This document shows, in pieces, positions 53,065 to 63,043 of a stretch of 64,000 nt of DNA (position 1 is its first letter; each line of letters opens with the position of its first letter). The stretch comes from Burkholderiales bacterium (GTDB lineage Bacteria > Pseudomonadota > Gammaproteobacteria > Burkholderiales > Burkholderiaceae_C). Location of the stretch: NCBI GenBank assembly GCA_019509985.1, contig JAEKLF010000035.1:62001-126000 (forward strand). Direction: 5' to 3'. The notes under the pieces were generated by a model, which was not told the origin of the DNA, made no database searches, and saw only the letters and a program-made list of their open reading frames with translations. Both the position numbers and the translations under genes were made by a program.

Positions 53065-53795
53065 GCAACCCCCCGATGTACGGCGAACTGCTGCCGCTGG
53101 ACCGCGAAGTCCACAAGAACCTGAAGCTGGACACGAGCCAGGCCGTCGTCAGCCGCGTGGCCGATCAGAACTCGGTCTTCCTCGCTGCCGTCGAGTTCGG
53201 TGATGCCTGCAAGGAATACCCCATCGTCTTCGTCCGCGCCGGCGAGCCGGGCGCCGATGGCAAGCCGCCCGTTGCGCCGCTGGCCGTACTGGGCCTCAAG
53301 GCCGGCTCCAACCTCTTCGTCGAGGGCGACAAGTGGACCGGCAACTACGTGCCGGCCTATGTGCGCCGCTACCCCTTCGCGATGGCTCGCCTGGATGGCA
53401 ACGCCAACAACCTGGCCGTCTGCTACGACACCCAGTGGGCCGCGTTCAATGACACCACCGGTGAGCCGCTGTTCAACAACGGCGAGCCGACCGAGTTCCT
53501 CGTCGGCGCGAAGAACTTCCTGGAGAACTTCGAGCAGGAAGCCGAGCGCACCCGCCTGATCTGCAACCTGCTCGTCGAGATGGACCTGCTGCAGGACATG
53601 CGCTTCGAGGCCACGATGCCCAATGGCGAGAAGATCGACGTCGAAGGCTTCCTCGCGCTGGACGAGAAGAAGTACGCCGAGCTGCCCGACGACAAGGTAC
53701 TGCAGTTGCACCGCAACGGCCTGATCGCGATGATCGAGATGCACCGCCTGTCGCTGACCAACATGAACCGCCTGGCGGGCAAGTACGCGGCCTAA
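53061..53795 (+). CDS. SapC family protein
   Basis: 244 residues. Typical SapC blocks: EVHKNLKLDTSQAVVSRVAD, QNSVFLAAVEFGDACKEYPI, VFVRAG, YVPAYVRRYPFAMARL and a Leu-rich C-terminus with RLSLTNMNRLAGKYA. No signal peptide. SapC is named after an S-layer-associated gene of Campylobacter, but most proteobacterial copies have no proven role. Coupled to the CorC-like gene; an intrinsic terminator follows. Confidence 0.92.
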   Translation: MSNPPMYGELLPLDREVHKNLKLDTSQAVVSRVADQNSVFLAAVEFGDACKEYPIVFVRAGEPGADGKPPVAPLAVLGLKAGSNLFVEGDKWTGNYVPAYVRRYPFAMARLDGNANNLAVCYDTQWAAFNDTTGEPLFNNGEPTEFLVGAKNFLENFEQEAERTRLICNLLVEMDLLQDMRFEATMPNGEKIDVEGFLALDEKKYAELPDDKVLQLHRNGLIAMIEMHRLSLTNMNRLAGKYAA

Positions 53796-53817
53796 TCCGC
53801 TCCTGCGCTCGTCACGA

Positions 53818-53842
53818 GGCCACGCGATGCGTGGCCTTTTTT
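53818..53842 (+). terminator. Rho-independent terminator
   Basis: GGCCACGC-GAT-GCGTGGCC stem-loop (53818-53836) followed by TTTTTT. It lies 22 bp past the SapC stop and ahead of pcaB. Confidence 0.92.
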
Positions 53843-53868
53843 GTGGGCGCGCCGCTATGCTGGTTTCG

Positions 53869-55185
53869 ATGAGCCTGACCGCCGACCTCCTCGCCGAGCC
53901 TGACTGCGCCGTGCTGTTTGAGCCGGCCGCTTTTGTTCAGGCGCTGCTGGACGTGGAAGCGGCGCTGGCGCTGGCGCGCGCCGACGCCGGACTGCAGTCC
54001 TGGTCGTCGGCACGCGAGGTCCAGGCCGCCTGCCGCGTCGAGCATTTCGACCTGCCGACGCTGGCGGCTGCCGGCCGGCAGGGAGGCACCGTCGTCGCGC
54101 CGCTGGTGGCGGCGCTGGCCGCGCGCCTGAGTGGCGAAGCCGAGGCCGAGCTGCATGCCGGCGCGACCAGTCAGGACCTCATCGACACGGCTCTCGTGCT
54201 GCAGACGCGGCGCGCCCTCGTGCTCATCGAGGCCGAGGTCTTCGCCGCGGCCGAGGCGTTGCTGGCGCTGGCCGACACCCATCCCGGCCAACCCGCGCTC
54301 GCACGCACGCTGCTGCAGCCGGCCGGCGTCATCCCGCTGAAGCTACGCCTGGCCCAATGGCTGCAGGCCCTGCTCGGCGGGACCGAACCGATGCGCGCAG
54401 CCGCGGCCGGCGCGCTGCAGCTGCAGTTCGGGGGCAGTGCGGGGCAGGGCGCGCCTGAGGCCGTCGCTGCGGTGCTGGGCCGCAACCTTCGCCTGCCCGT
54501 GCCGGCGCTGTGCTGGCAGACGCGGCGCGGCGACTGGCTGCGGCTGGGCACCGAGCTGGCCCTGCTCAGCGGCTCGGCCGCCAAGATTGCCGAGGACCTC
54601 GCGCTGCTCAGCCTGCCCGAGGTGGGCGAAGCACGTTTTGCCGGTGGTGGCGGGTCCAGTGCGATGCCGCACAAGCGCAACCCGGCCGCGCTGATGCGCG
54701 CCCTGGCCGCGGCCCAGGCGCAGCCGCAGCGGCTGGCCACGCTGCTGGCCGCGATGCCCCAGCAGCTCGAGCGCGCCCTCGGGCCCTGGCAGGCCGAGCT
54801 GGCCGCCTGGCCGGATCTCGTCATTGGCGCCCACGCGACTCTGGCGGCGCTGCGCGAGGCGCTGCAAGGCCTGAGCTTCGACCCGGCACGTTTGCAGGCC
54901 AACCTCGACGCGCAGCACGGCGCGCTGCAGGCCGAAGCCCTGGCCCGCGCGCTCGCGCCCCGTCTGGGGCGAGCCGCGGCCCAGGCCCAGGTCGCGGCCT
55001 GGTGCACGCGCATCGGGCCGGGCCTGCACCTGCGCGACCTGGCCGGCCCGGAGTTCGCGGCCATCTTCGACGCACCGCTCGACGAAGCTGCGGCCGAGAG
55101 CGTGCTGGCCGCCTGGCGTCACCGCCTGCCGCATCTGCGGCCCGAGGCTTACTCCCACGGAGACCCCCATGTCCCGACCGCCTGA
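53869..55185 (+). CDS. pcaB: 3-carboxy-cis,cis-muconate cycloisomerase
   Basis: 438 residues of the fumarase/aspartase superfamily. Signature GGSSAMPHKRNPAALM near residue 265, with upstream AGATSQDLIDTALVLQTRR and VVAPLVAALAARL typical of PcaB. It converts 3-carboxy-cis,cis-muconate to 4-carboxymuconolactone in the protocatechuate branch of the beta-ketoadipate pathway. ATG 53869 (MSLTADLL) is preferred to ATG 53857. The next gene (PcaC-PcaD) overlaps by 17 bp. Protocatechuate dioxygenase genes are not in the window. Confidence 0.92.
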   Translation: MSLTADLLAEPDCAVLFEPAAFVQALLDVEAALALARADAGLQSWSSAREVQAACRVEHFDLPTLAAAGRQGGTVVAPLVAALAARLSGEAEAELHAGATSQDLIDTALVLQTRRALVLIEAEVFAAAEALLALADTHPGQPALARTLLQPAGVIPLKLRLAQWLQALLGGTEPMRAAAAGALQLQFGGSAGQGAPEAVAAVLGRNLRLPVPALCWQTRRGDWLRLGTELALLSGSAAKIAEDLALLSLPEVGEARFAGGGGSSAMPHKRNPAALMRALAAAQAQPQRLATLLAAMPQQLERALGPWQAELAAWPDLVIGAHATLAALREALQGLSFDPARLQANLDAQHGALQAEALARALAPRLGRAAAQAQVAAWCTRIGPGLHLRDLAGPEFAAIFDAPLDEAAAESVLAAWRHRLPHLRPEAYSHGDPHVPTA

Positions 55186-56398
55186 CGACGAGCGCCTCGA
55201 CGACTTCAGCCACGGCCTGGCGCGCCGCCGCGAAGTGCTGGGCGACGCTTGGGTGCGCCGAGCGACGCTGGACGCGACCACCTTCAATGCCGACTTCCAG
55301 GCCCTGATCACCCGCTACGCCTGGGACGCAGTCTGGAACCGCCCGGGTCTGCCCACCGAGACGCGCCGCCTGCTCGTGCTGGCCTTCACGATGGCCCAGG
55401 GCCGCTGGGAGGAGTTCGACCTGCATTGCCGTGCGGCTCTCGCCGCCGAGGTGCCGCCCGAGACCGTGCGCGAGGTGCTGATCCAGGGCGCCATCTACGC
55501 CGGCGTGCCGGCCGCCAACACGGCCTTCAAGCGCACGGCCGCCCTGCTGGCCGAACTCGGCATCAAGTCCGAGGCCGCGCCGCTGATGCCGGCCACGCGC
55601 GAGCGCCGCCACACCACTTTCAGCCAGCCGCAACTGGCGGTGGTGCTGCAGGGGGAGGGTGACAGGGCGCCGGTTCTGCTGGCCCACCCGCTGGGCTTGA
55701 GCGAGGCCGTCTGGCAGGACCTGGCCCGCCGCCTGGCGGCACAGGGCCACCCGACGCTGCGCTACGACCTGCGCGGCCATGGCCGCTCACCCAACCCGGC
55801 CGGGGCCTGGGGCCTGGCCGAACTCGCCGAGGATGCGGCGCGGCTGATCGGCGAGTGGGGGCGCGGGCCGGTCGTCATGCTGGGCCTGTCGCTGGGTGGC
55901 CTGGTGGCCCAGCAACTCGCCGCGACGCGCCCCGAACTGTTGCGCGGCCTGGTGCTGGCGCATTGCGACTCCCACTACCCCGAGTCCGCGCGAGCCGTCT
56001 TCAGTGCCCGCATCGAGGCCGTGCACCGTCAGGGCATGGGCGCTGTCGTCGACACCGTGCTGGCCCGCTACCTGAACGCCGACCTGCGCGCAACGCGTCC
56101 TGACATTGAAGCCGCCTTGCGCGATACCCTGCTGGCCCAGGATCCGGCGGCCTATGCACAGACCTGCGCGGCGGTCCGCGACGCCGATTTGCGCGGGGCG
56201 CTATCCAACTGGCGAGGGCCGACGTTGGTCGTTGGCGGTGCGCTGGATGCCGGCGTGCCACCCGAGCGCATTCAGGCGCTGGCAGCAACGCTCCCGCAGG
56301 CGCGACTGCGACTTCTGGCGGGGGCTTCTCACCTGGGACCGGTCGAGGCGCCAGAGGTATTTTCATCAGAGGTTGTCACCTTTTTAGGTGACGCATAA
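55169..56398 (+). CDS. pcaCD: fused 4-carboxymuconolactone decarboxylase / 3-oxoadipate enol-lactonase
   Basis: 409 residues, two enzymes in one chain. Residues about 1-135 are PcaC-like (RREVLGDAWVRRATLDATTF, LLVLAFTMAQGRWEEFDLHC, YAGVPAANTAF); residues about 150-409 are an alpha/beta hydrolase of the PcaD type (PVLLAHPLGLSEAVWQ, RYDLRGHGRSP, nucleophile Ser in MLGLSLGGLVAQ, His in AGASHLGPVEAP). They act in sequence: lactone decarboxylation, then enol-lactone hydrolysis to 3-oxoadipate. The order is C then D; the well-known PcaL of actinomycetes is D then C. Coupled to pcaB. Confidence 0.92.
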   Translation: MSRPPDDERLDDFSHGLARRREVLGDAWVRRATLDATTFNADFQALITRYAWDAVWNRPGLPTETRRLLVLAFTMAQGRWEEFDLHCRAALAAEVPPETVREVLIQGAIYAGVPAANTAFKRTAALLAELGIKSEAAPLMPATRERRHTTFSQPQLAVVLQGEGDRAPVLLAHPLGLSEAVWQDLARRLAAQGHPTLRYDLRGHGRSPNPAGAWGLAELAEDAARLIGEWGRGPVVMLGLSLGGLVAQQLAATRPELLRGLVLAHCDSHYPESARAVFSARIEAVHRQGMGAVVDTVLARYLNADLRATRPDIEAALRDTLLAQDPAAYAQTCAAVRDADLRGALSNWRGPTLVVGGALDAGVPPERIQALAATLPQARLRLLAGASHLGPVEAPEVFSSEVVTFLGDA

Positions 56399-56509
56399 AT
56401 TCGCGCTCGGCGGAAAACACATGTATCCAGGTGTTGTCCAGCCTTAAAAGTCACATTCCAATCCCTAGACTTCGCGGCTCGGTGCGTTGGGCGCCCAAGG
56501 ATGCAGTCA

Positions 56510-57205
56510 ATGATCTCGATATTCAAAGAAAGCCGCCCCGCGCCGCTCGACAACCCCTTCGGTGGCCCGCCGCTGGAATTGAACAGCGATTTCGGTGCGA
56601 TCGACGGAGATGCACTGGACTTGGTTGAACGCCGTTACGGCGACCGGGGCCTGATGGTCAAACGCGAGCAATTCAGCAGCCGCAATGAGGACGGCGACAT
56701 CGTTTGCACGGCCCGCGATGGCGAGAAGATCATCGGCACGCTTTCGGTGCGCTTCGACGGTGTGGGTGGCCTGAACGCGGATCTGCTCTTCGGGGCCGAA
56801 ATGGCCGAGTGGCGTGCGGCGGGGATCACGCTCTGCGAATTCGGCGGCTTGGCCGTCGACAAACACTCCCGCGAACCCAAGCGCGTGCTGGCGCAGATCT
56901 TTCACCTTGGCTATCTGCATGCCCACCGTCGTGCGCGCGTGGCACGCCTGGTCATTGAAGTGAACCCGCGCCATGTGGCCTTCTACCGCCGCTGGCTGGG
57001 CTTGCTGCCGTACACCACGGCGCGCCACAACCCGCGCGTCGACGCGCCGGCGGTATTGATGAGCATGGATTTTGCGACGGCGCGCGAGCAGATCTCGCTG
57101 CTGGGCGGCCGCCCGGAACTGCTGTCGACGGCGCGCTGCCTTTATCCGATGTTCTGGGACGAGGCGACCGAGGCCGCGATGCTGGCCAAGCTACCGGTGA
57201 CCTGA
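56510..57205 (+). CDS. GNAT-fold N-acyltransferase, FeeM-like
   Basis: About 231 residues. Blocks TARDGEKIIGTLSVRFDGVG, ITLCEFGGLAVDKHSREPKR, VLAQIFHLGYLHAHRRA and IEVNPRHVAFYRRWLGLLPY match the N-acyl amino acid synthase FeeM/GNAT group, which transfers acyl chains from acyl-ACP to an amino acid. The related exosortase-associated acyltransferase group (TIGR03694) is an alternative worth testing because the strain is rich in PEP-CTERM proteins. ATG 56510 has AAGG 9 nt upstream; ATG 56501 has none at a usable distance. Confidence 0.75.
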   Translation: MISIFKESRPAPLDNPFGGPPLELNSDFGAIDGDALDLVERRYGDRGLMVKREQFSSRNEDGDIVCTARDGEKIIGTLSVRFDGVGGLNADLLFGAEMAEWRAAGITLCEFGGLAVDKHSREPKRVLAQIFHLGYLHAHRRARVARLVIEVNPRHVAFYRRWLGLLPYTTARHNPRVDAPAVLMSMDFATAREQISLLGGRPELLSTARCLYPMFWDEATEAAMLAKLPVT

Positions 57206-57230
57206 GCCGGCACGGGTCATTTCGGCAGCG

Positions 57231-58034
57231 CTACATCAAGTCGCCGCTGTAGCGGTCGGCCTTGGCCACGACCTTTTTGCCGTAAAGCGGGGCCGCCAGG
57301 CCCCAGAGCACGAAGTTGTTCACCAGCCGCGGCAGCAGCGGCAGCGGGCGTGGCACGTCGACGATGAGGACGACCCGCGGCTCGCTTGCATGGTTCACGA
57401 CCGCATGCGGCCAGGAGTCATCGAACATGACGCCTTCGCCTTCCTTCCAGGTGTAGGGTTGGCCGGCGACGCGGATGTGGGGTGGGTTCACCCGCGGTAC
57501 GCGAATGCCTAGGTGGTAGCGCAGATAGCCGACATAAGGACCGTCGTGCTCTGGGATGGACTTGCCCGGATCGAGCACCGAGAAGAAGGCCTGCAACACG
57601 CCCGGGACCTGCGCCAGCGCCGCGCAGGTGGCCGGGCAGCGTGCCCGGTTCGCATCGGGCCGGTGGCCGAGCAGCTCCAGCATGTAGACCTTCCAGTCAC
57701 CGGCGGTGGCTGCAGAGATCTCGGTGGCTGGCCGGTTGACGTCGTGGTAGCGCGGCATGGAGACGTGGCCGGCCAGCAGCGCATCGCACTCCGCCCGGAT
57801 CAACGGGTAGGCCCGCTCCAGCGCGCGCAACTCGGGTCGCGTGGCATCGATGTCGAAGAAGACGGGGCGTTGTTCATGGCCAGCGTAGTGAAGCAACAGG
57901 TTGTTCACCGCGCGTTTGGGGGCGTGGTAGTCCATGGGCGTGAAGCGGGGTACGGCTGAAAACTGATTCTTCCGATCCGTCCGCCCGTTAGCAGCGGTGC
58001 GGGTCTTGCCCGCAAGCGACATGGGGTTTTGCAT
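57231..58034 (-). CDS. aspartyl/asparaginyl beta-hydroxylase-like dioxygenase (LpxO-like)
   Basis: 267 residues from ATG 58034 (GTG 58040 is possible). The Fe/2-oxoglutarate core is seen: FFSVLDPGKSIPEHDGPYVG, YLRYHLGIRVP, then GEGVMFDDSWPHAVVNHASE and PRVVLIVDVPRP; the ligands are His in IPEHDGP and in DSWPHAV. A hydrophobic stretch near the C-terminus could be membrane-associated. Relatives hydroxylate lipid A acyl chains (LpxO) or Asp/Asn residues. Convergent with the FeeM-like gene, so N-acyl lipid modification is a possible link (inference). Confidence 0.85.
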   Translation of the reverse strand: MQNPMSLAGKTRTAANGRTDRKNQFSAVPRFTPMDYHAPKRAVNNLLLHYAGHEQRPVFFDIDATRPELRALERAYPLIRAECDALLAGHVSMPRYHDVNRPATEISAATAGDWKVYMLELLGHRPDANRARCPATCAALAQVPGVLQAFFSVLDPGKSIPEHDGPYVGYLRYHLGIRVPRVNPPHIRVAGQPYTWKEGEGVMFDDSWPHAVVNHASEPRVVLIVDVPRPLPLLPRLVNNFVLWGLAAPLYGKKVVAKADRYSGDLM

Positions 58035-58151
58035 CGGCACTCGAACTTTTTCAGAGCCGGCGCGCTAACGCGGAAACAAATTGCAAGAGCTGTTTGGCAT
58101 GAAACTGTGCCGGCAGCGCGCCACCCCAAACTTGCCGGCGGCCGAGGCAAG

Positions 58152-58886
58152 TCAGCCCGCACCGCGCCCGCCCAACCGCGCGGACAGCGTGCGAGCCGCG
58201 TCCTTCAGCAGCTTGGCGGACGAGCCGTTGGCCGCCGTGTCGAAGCTGGCGCTCGGGCCGATGGCGGTCAGCGTCAGCACCAGGCGGCCGCCCGCGTCGA
58301 AGACCGGCGCAGCCAGCGCGCTGACGCCGGCGACGACGCCGTCGCGCGAATTGGCCAGGCCGGCCCGGCGCACCTTGTCCATCAGGGCCGCTTCCGGTAG
58401 CGCCTCGCCCAGTGCCGCTGCGTCCTCGCCCCGGTAGGCCGAGAACAGGCGCCCTGATGCCGTGCCGGCGAGGCTCATCACCGTGCCGTGGCGCATGCTG
58501 ATATGTACCGGCGTCGGCCCCTCGGCGACGCGCACGATGGTGGGCCCGCGCGTGCCCCAGACGGCGATTGCGACCGTGTGGCCCAACTGCAGCGCCAGGT
58601 TCTCAATGACCGGCGTGGCCAGCCGCACCGGGTCGTACTGCTGCAGGCTGATGAGGCCCAGCTGCAGCGCCAGCGGCCCCAGACCATAGGCACTACCGTC
58701 CTCCTGCTCGACCAACCCGATCTTGATGAAGCTGACCAGATAGGGGTGGGCCTTGGCCGGCGTCATGCCGGCCTCGCGGGCCAGGTCCTTGAGCGCCATT
58801 GGCCGACCGTGGTGGGCCAGCGCCAGCAGCAACTGGCCGCCGACTTCGATGCTCTGGATGCCCCGTGGGGCCTTGGGCTCAACCAT
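58152..58886 (-). CDS. IclR-family regulator of the homogentisate cluster
   Basis: 244 residues. N-terminal winged HTH (GGQLLLALAHHGRPMALKDL, AREAGMTPAKAHPYLVSF) and C-terminal IclR effector domain (AVWGTRGPTIVRVAEGPTPV, VMSLAGTASGRLFSAY). ATG 58886 gives normal family length; the longer frame crosses the promoter. It is divergent from the MBL / FAD monooxygenase / DUF2783 / hmgA / fahA genes with 69 bp between starts, so it probably controls them. The effector is likely homogentisate or a hydroxyphenylacetate (inference). Confidence 0.92.
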   Translation of the reverse strand: MVEPKAPRGIQSIEVGGQLLLALAHHGRPMALKDLAREAGMTPAKAHPYLVSFIKIGLVEQEDGSAYGLGPLALQLGLISLQQYDPVRLATPVIENLALQLGHTVAIAVWGTRGPTIVRVAEGPTPVHISMRHGTVMSLAGTASGRLFSAYRGEDAAALGEALPEAALMDKVRRAGLANSRDGVVAGVSALAAPVFDAGGRLVLTLTAIGPSASFDTAANGSSAKLLKDAARTLSARLGGRGAG

Positions 58887-58892
58887 GCAGAA

Positions 58893-58911
58893 AATTCTAT
58901 ATTGGTGAATT
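58893..58911. promoter_or_regulatory. candidate IclR operator/promoter gap
   Basis: AATTC-N9-GAATT, a perfect 5-bp dyad in the short AT-rich gap between the IclR gene and the MBL-fold gene. The same gap has TAGGCTAAAT at 58921-58930, a plausible -10 region for the rightward genes. Confidence 0.45.
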
Positions 58912-58955
58912 GATTTGGAATAGGCTAAATTTCGGCTTCGACGTTGGAGACCTGC

Positions 58956-59927
58956 ATGACGACCGCCAAAGCCTTTGCCTCGCAAGCCGACCTGGAAGAA
59001 AAGCAGGTCACCTTCGAGCGCCTGTCCGAGTACGCCTGGGCCTACACGGCCGAGGGCGACCCCAACACCGGCATCGTCATCGGCCGCGACGCGGCGATGG
59101 TCATCGACACGCAAGCCACGCCTGTCATGGCGGCCGACGTGATCCGGCGCATCCGCTCTGTGTCAAACGTGCCCATCAAGTACGTGCTGCTCAGCCACTA
59201 CCACGCGGTACGTGTGCTCGGTGCCTCCGCCTTCAAGGCCGAGGGCCTGGAGCAGGTCATTGCCAGCGACGCAACATTGGCGCTGATCAAGGAGCGCGGC
59301 GAGCAGGACAAAGCCAGCGAGATCGGCCGCTTCCCGCGGCTGTTCCGCAACGTCGAGTCCGTGCCGGCAGGGCTGACCTGGCCGACGCTGACCTTCGCGG
59401 GCAAGCTGACGCTGGACCTGGGCGGCGTCAAGGTCGAGATGTTCTCGCCTGGCCGCGGCCACACGGCGGGCGACACGGTGGCCTGGCTGCCCGAGGAGCG
59501 CGTGCTGTTCAGCGGCGATCTCGTCGAATTCGACGCGACGCCCTACTGCGGCGACGCGCACTTCGCCGACTGGCCGACCACGCTGGACGCCATCGCAGCG
59601 CTGAACGCCGCAGCCCTGATCCCTGGCCGTGGCCCGGCGTTGAAGGGCGCCGAGCAGGTCGCCGCGGGCCTGGCCGGCACGCGCGCCTTCGTCAGCGAGC
59701 TGTACGCGGCCGTGCAGGCCGGCGTCGCGGCGGGCGAGGAGCTGAAGCCCGTCTACCAGCGCACGATGGCCGCATTGCGCCCCAAGTACGGCCACTGGGT
59801 CATCTTCGACCACTGCATGCCCTTCGACGTCACCCGCGCCTTTGACGAAGCCGGTGGTACGGCGCATCCGCGCATCTGGACCGCCGAGCGCGACGTGGAA
59901 ATGTGGAAGGCCCTCGAAGGCGCTTGA
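58956..59927 (+). CDS. MBL-fold metallo-hydrolase-like protein with altered metal motif
   Basis: 323 residues. MBL-fold blocks: NTGIVIGRDAAMVIDTQATP, YVLLSHYHAVRVLGASAF, EMFSPGRGHTAGDTVAWLPE, VLFSGDLVEFDATPYCGDAH. The usual H-x-H-x-D-H is HYHAVR here, so the second metal site (D, H) is lost while GHTAGD and GDL are kept. This sub-type tends to occur with the downstream FAD monooxygenase. GGAGA precedes ATG 58956 by 6 nt. Possible thioester or lactone hydrolase in aromatic-acid breakdown; the role is not established. Confidence 0.85.
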   Translation: MTTAKAFASQADLEEKQVTFERLSEYAWAYTAEGDPNTGIVIGRDAAMVIDTQATPVMAADVIRRIRSVSNVPIKYVLLSHYHAVRVLGASAFKAEGLEQVIASDATLALIKERGEQDKASEIGRFPRLFRNVESVPAGLTWPTLTFAGKLTLDLGGVKVEMFSPGRGHTAGDTVAWLPEERVLFSGDLVEFDATPYCGDAHFADWPTTLDAIAALNAAALIPGRGPALKGAEQVAAGLAGTRAFVSELYAAVQAGVAAGEELKPVYQRTMAALRPKYGHWVIFDHCMPFDVTRAFDEAGGTAHPRIWTAERDVEMWKALEGA

Positions 59928-59928
59928 A

Positions 59929-61548
59929 ATGAAGCCCCTCGTCCAAGGCGGCACTGACGTGGAACTGCCTCGCTACCCCTACCACCAGAGCCTGGAGCAA
60001 CGCTCCGGCCAGCCGCAGCGCCGGCCCGTCGTCATCGTCGGGGCCGGCCCGGTGGGCCTGACGCTGGCGCTGGATCTCGCGCGCCGTGACATCCCGGTCG
60101 TTGTCATCGACGACAGCGACCGCATCGGCGAAGGCTCGCGTGCGGTCTGCTGGGCCAAGAAGACGCTGGAGGTGTTCGACCGTTTGGGCGTCGGCGAGGC
60201 CGTCGCGCGCGAAGGCGTGCGCTGGCAGCGTGGCCGCGTCTTCCACGGCGAGCGCGAGGCCTATGCCTTCGACCTGCTGCCCGAGGCGCATCACAAGATG
60301 CCGGCCATGGTGAACCTGCAGCAGGACCAGGTCGAGGCGCGGTTGGTGCGCGCAGTTCGGCTGGACGCTCGCATCGAGCTGCGTGGCAGGCATGAGCTGA
60401 TCGGGCTGGAACAGGACGCCAACGACCCATCCCAGGGCGTGACACTGAACGTGCGCACGCCGGACGGCTTGTTCGACATGCGCGCCGACTGGGTCATCGG
60501 CTGCGACGGTGCGCGCAGCCCGACGCGGCAGCTGCTGGGGCTGAGCTTCCAGGGCCAGGTGTTCGAGGACCGCTTCCTGATCGCCGACGTGCGCCTGGCA
60601 CCCGGCGTGCAGCCGCGTGGCCTGGACCCGGCCCGGCCTGAGCGCTGGTTCTGGTTCGATCCGCCGTTCCATCAAGGCCAGTCCGTGTTGCTGCACGCGC
60701 AGGCCGACGGGCTGTGGCGCATCGATTTCCAGCTTGGCCGCAATGCCGACGTCGACGCCGAGCGGGATGTCGAGCGCATCAAGGCGCGCGTGGCCGCGAT
60801 GCTGGACACCGACCAGTTCGACCTGGCCTGGTCTTCGATCTATCAATTCTGCTGCCGGCGCGCCGAGCGCTTTCGCGTCGGCCACGTGCTGCTGGCCGGC
60901 GACGCGGCCCACCAGGTCTCGCCCTTCGGCGCGCGCGGCGCCAACAGCGGCGTGCAGGACGCCGACAACCTCGGCTGGAAGCTCGCTGCCGTGCTGAAGG
61001 GCGAGGGCGACGACATGCTGCTGGACACCTACGAGTTCGAGCGCATTGAGGCGGCAGACGACAACATCGGCCATTCGACGCGGGCCACCGACTTCATCAG
61101 CCCCAAGAGCGCCCTGAGCCTGCGGCTGCGCAAGGCGGCGCTGGATCTGGCCGCGCATACCGACTTCGCCAAGCCGCTGGTCAACAGCGGGCGCCTGTCG
61201 GTGCCGACCGACCACGTCGATTCGCCGCTGAGCACATCCGATGCCGAGACCTGGGCGGGCGGCCCGTCGCCGGGCTGCCCCGCGCCGGACGTTCCATTGG
61301 ACGGTGGCTGGCTCAGCGAGCGGTTTGGCGACTTCCTGTTGTTGTGCTTTGGCTGGCCGGCACCGGCGGCCGGCGTGCGCATCATCACGCTGCCCGCCGA
61401 AGGCGTAGCTGCGGAGCGCTACGGTGCGCGGCCCGGCAGCGTTCACCTGATCCGCCCCGATGCCGTCGTCGCCGCGCGCTGGCATCACTTTGACGCCGAC
61501 GCGCTGCGTGCGGCGCTCGCCCGTGCGCACGGGAGGTCCGATGCATAA
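59929..61548 (+). CDS. FAD-dependent aromatic monooxygenase (3-hydroxyphenylacetate 6-hydroxylase-like)
   Basis: 539 residues of the PHBH class. FAD motif VVIVGAGPVGLTLALDLARR near residue 37, DG motif in VIGCDGARSPTRQLLG, GD motif in VLLAGDAAHQVSPFGARG, then ANSGVQDADNLGWKL. It is followed by a 65-residue DUF2783 gene, then hmgA and fahA. Large FAD hydroxylase plus small partner ahead of homogentisate genes resembles the MhaA/MhaB pair that makes homogentisate from 3-hydroxyphenylacetate in Pseudomonas putida; this match is from context and my recollection of that pair, not a sequence comparison. It overlaps nothing but starts 1 bp after the MBL stop. Confidence 0.85.
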   Translation: MKPLVQGGTDVELPRYPYHQSLEQRSGQPQRRPVVIVGAGPVGLTLALDLARRDIPVVVIDDSDRIGEGSRAVCWAKKTLEVFDRLGVGEAVAREGVRWQRGRVFHGEREAYAFDLLPEAHHKMPAMVNLQQDQVEARLVRAVRLDARIELRGRHELIGLEQDANDPSQGVTLNVRTPDGLFDMRADWVIGCDGARSPTRQLLGLSFQGQVFEDRFLIADVRLAPGVQPRGLDPARPERWFWFDPPFHQGQSVLLHAQADGLWRIDFQLGRNADVDAERDVERIKARVAAMLDTDQFDLAWSSIYQFCCRRAERFRVGHVLLAGDAAHQVSPFGARGANSGVQDADNLGWKLAAVLKGEGDDMLLDTYEFERIEAADDNIGHSTRATDFISPKSALSLRLRKAALDLAAHTDFAKPLVNSGRLSVPTDHVDSPLSTSDAETWAGGPSPGCPAPDVPLDGGWLSERFGDFLLLCFGWPAPAAGVRIITLPAEGVAAERYGARPGSVHLIRPDAVVAARWHHFDADALRAALARAHGRSDA

Positions 61549-61738
61549 ATTGACCCTGACCCCAAATTTCGGCCGCGAGGCCGATGCCTTCTATGCCGAA
61601 CTGATCGCCGCCCAGGCGGGCCTTTCCGACGAGGCCGCGGCCGACTGGCTGGCGCGGCTGACCCTGATCCTGTGCAACCACATCGGCGACCGCGACGTGC
61701 TGCGGCAAGCCTTCGCGCTGGCGCGCGAATCCCAATGA
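61541..61738 (+). CDS. DUF2783 small protein
   Basis: 65 residues, acidic and helical, no membrane segment. The family core is LTPNFGREADAFYAELIAAQ, then GLSDEAAADWLARLTLILCN. A GGGAGG site precedes ATG 61541, which overlaps the monooxygenase stop by 8 bp, so the two are co-translated. This fits a small coupling component for the FAD hydroxylase (inference from gene order). Confidence 0.9.
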   Translation: MHKLTLTPNFGREADAFYAELIAAQAGLSDEAAADWLARLTLILCNHIGDRDVLRQAFALARESQ

Positions 61739-61759
61739 CTGCATTGGCCCACGAACACC

Positions 61760-63039
<1,280 letters not shown>

Positions 63040-63043
<4 letters not shown>

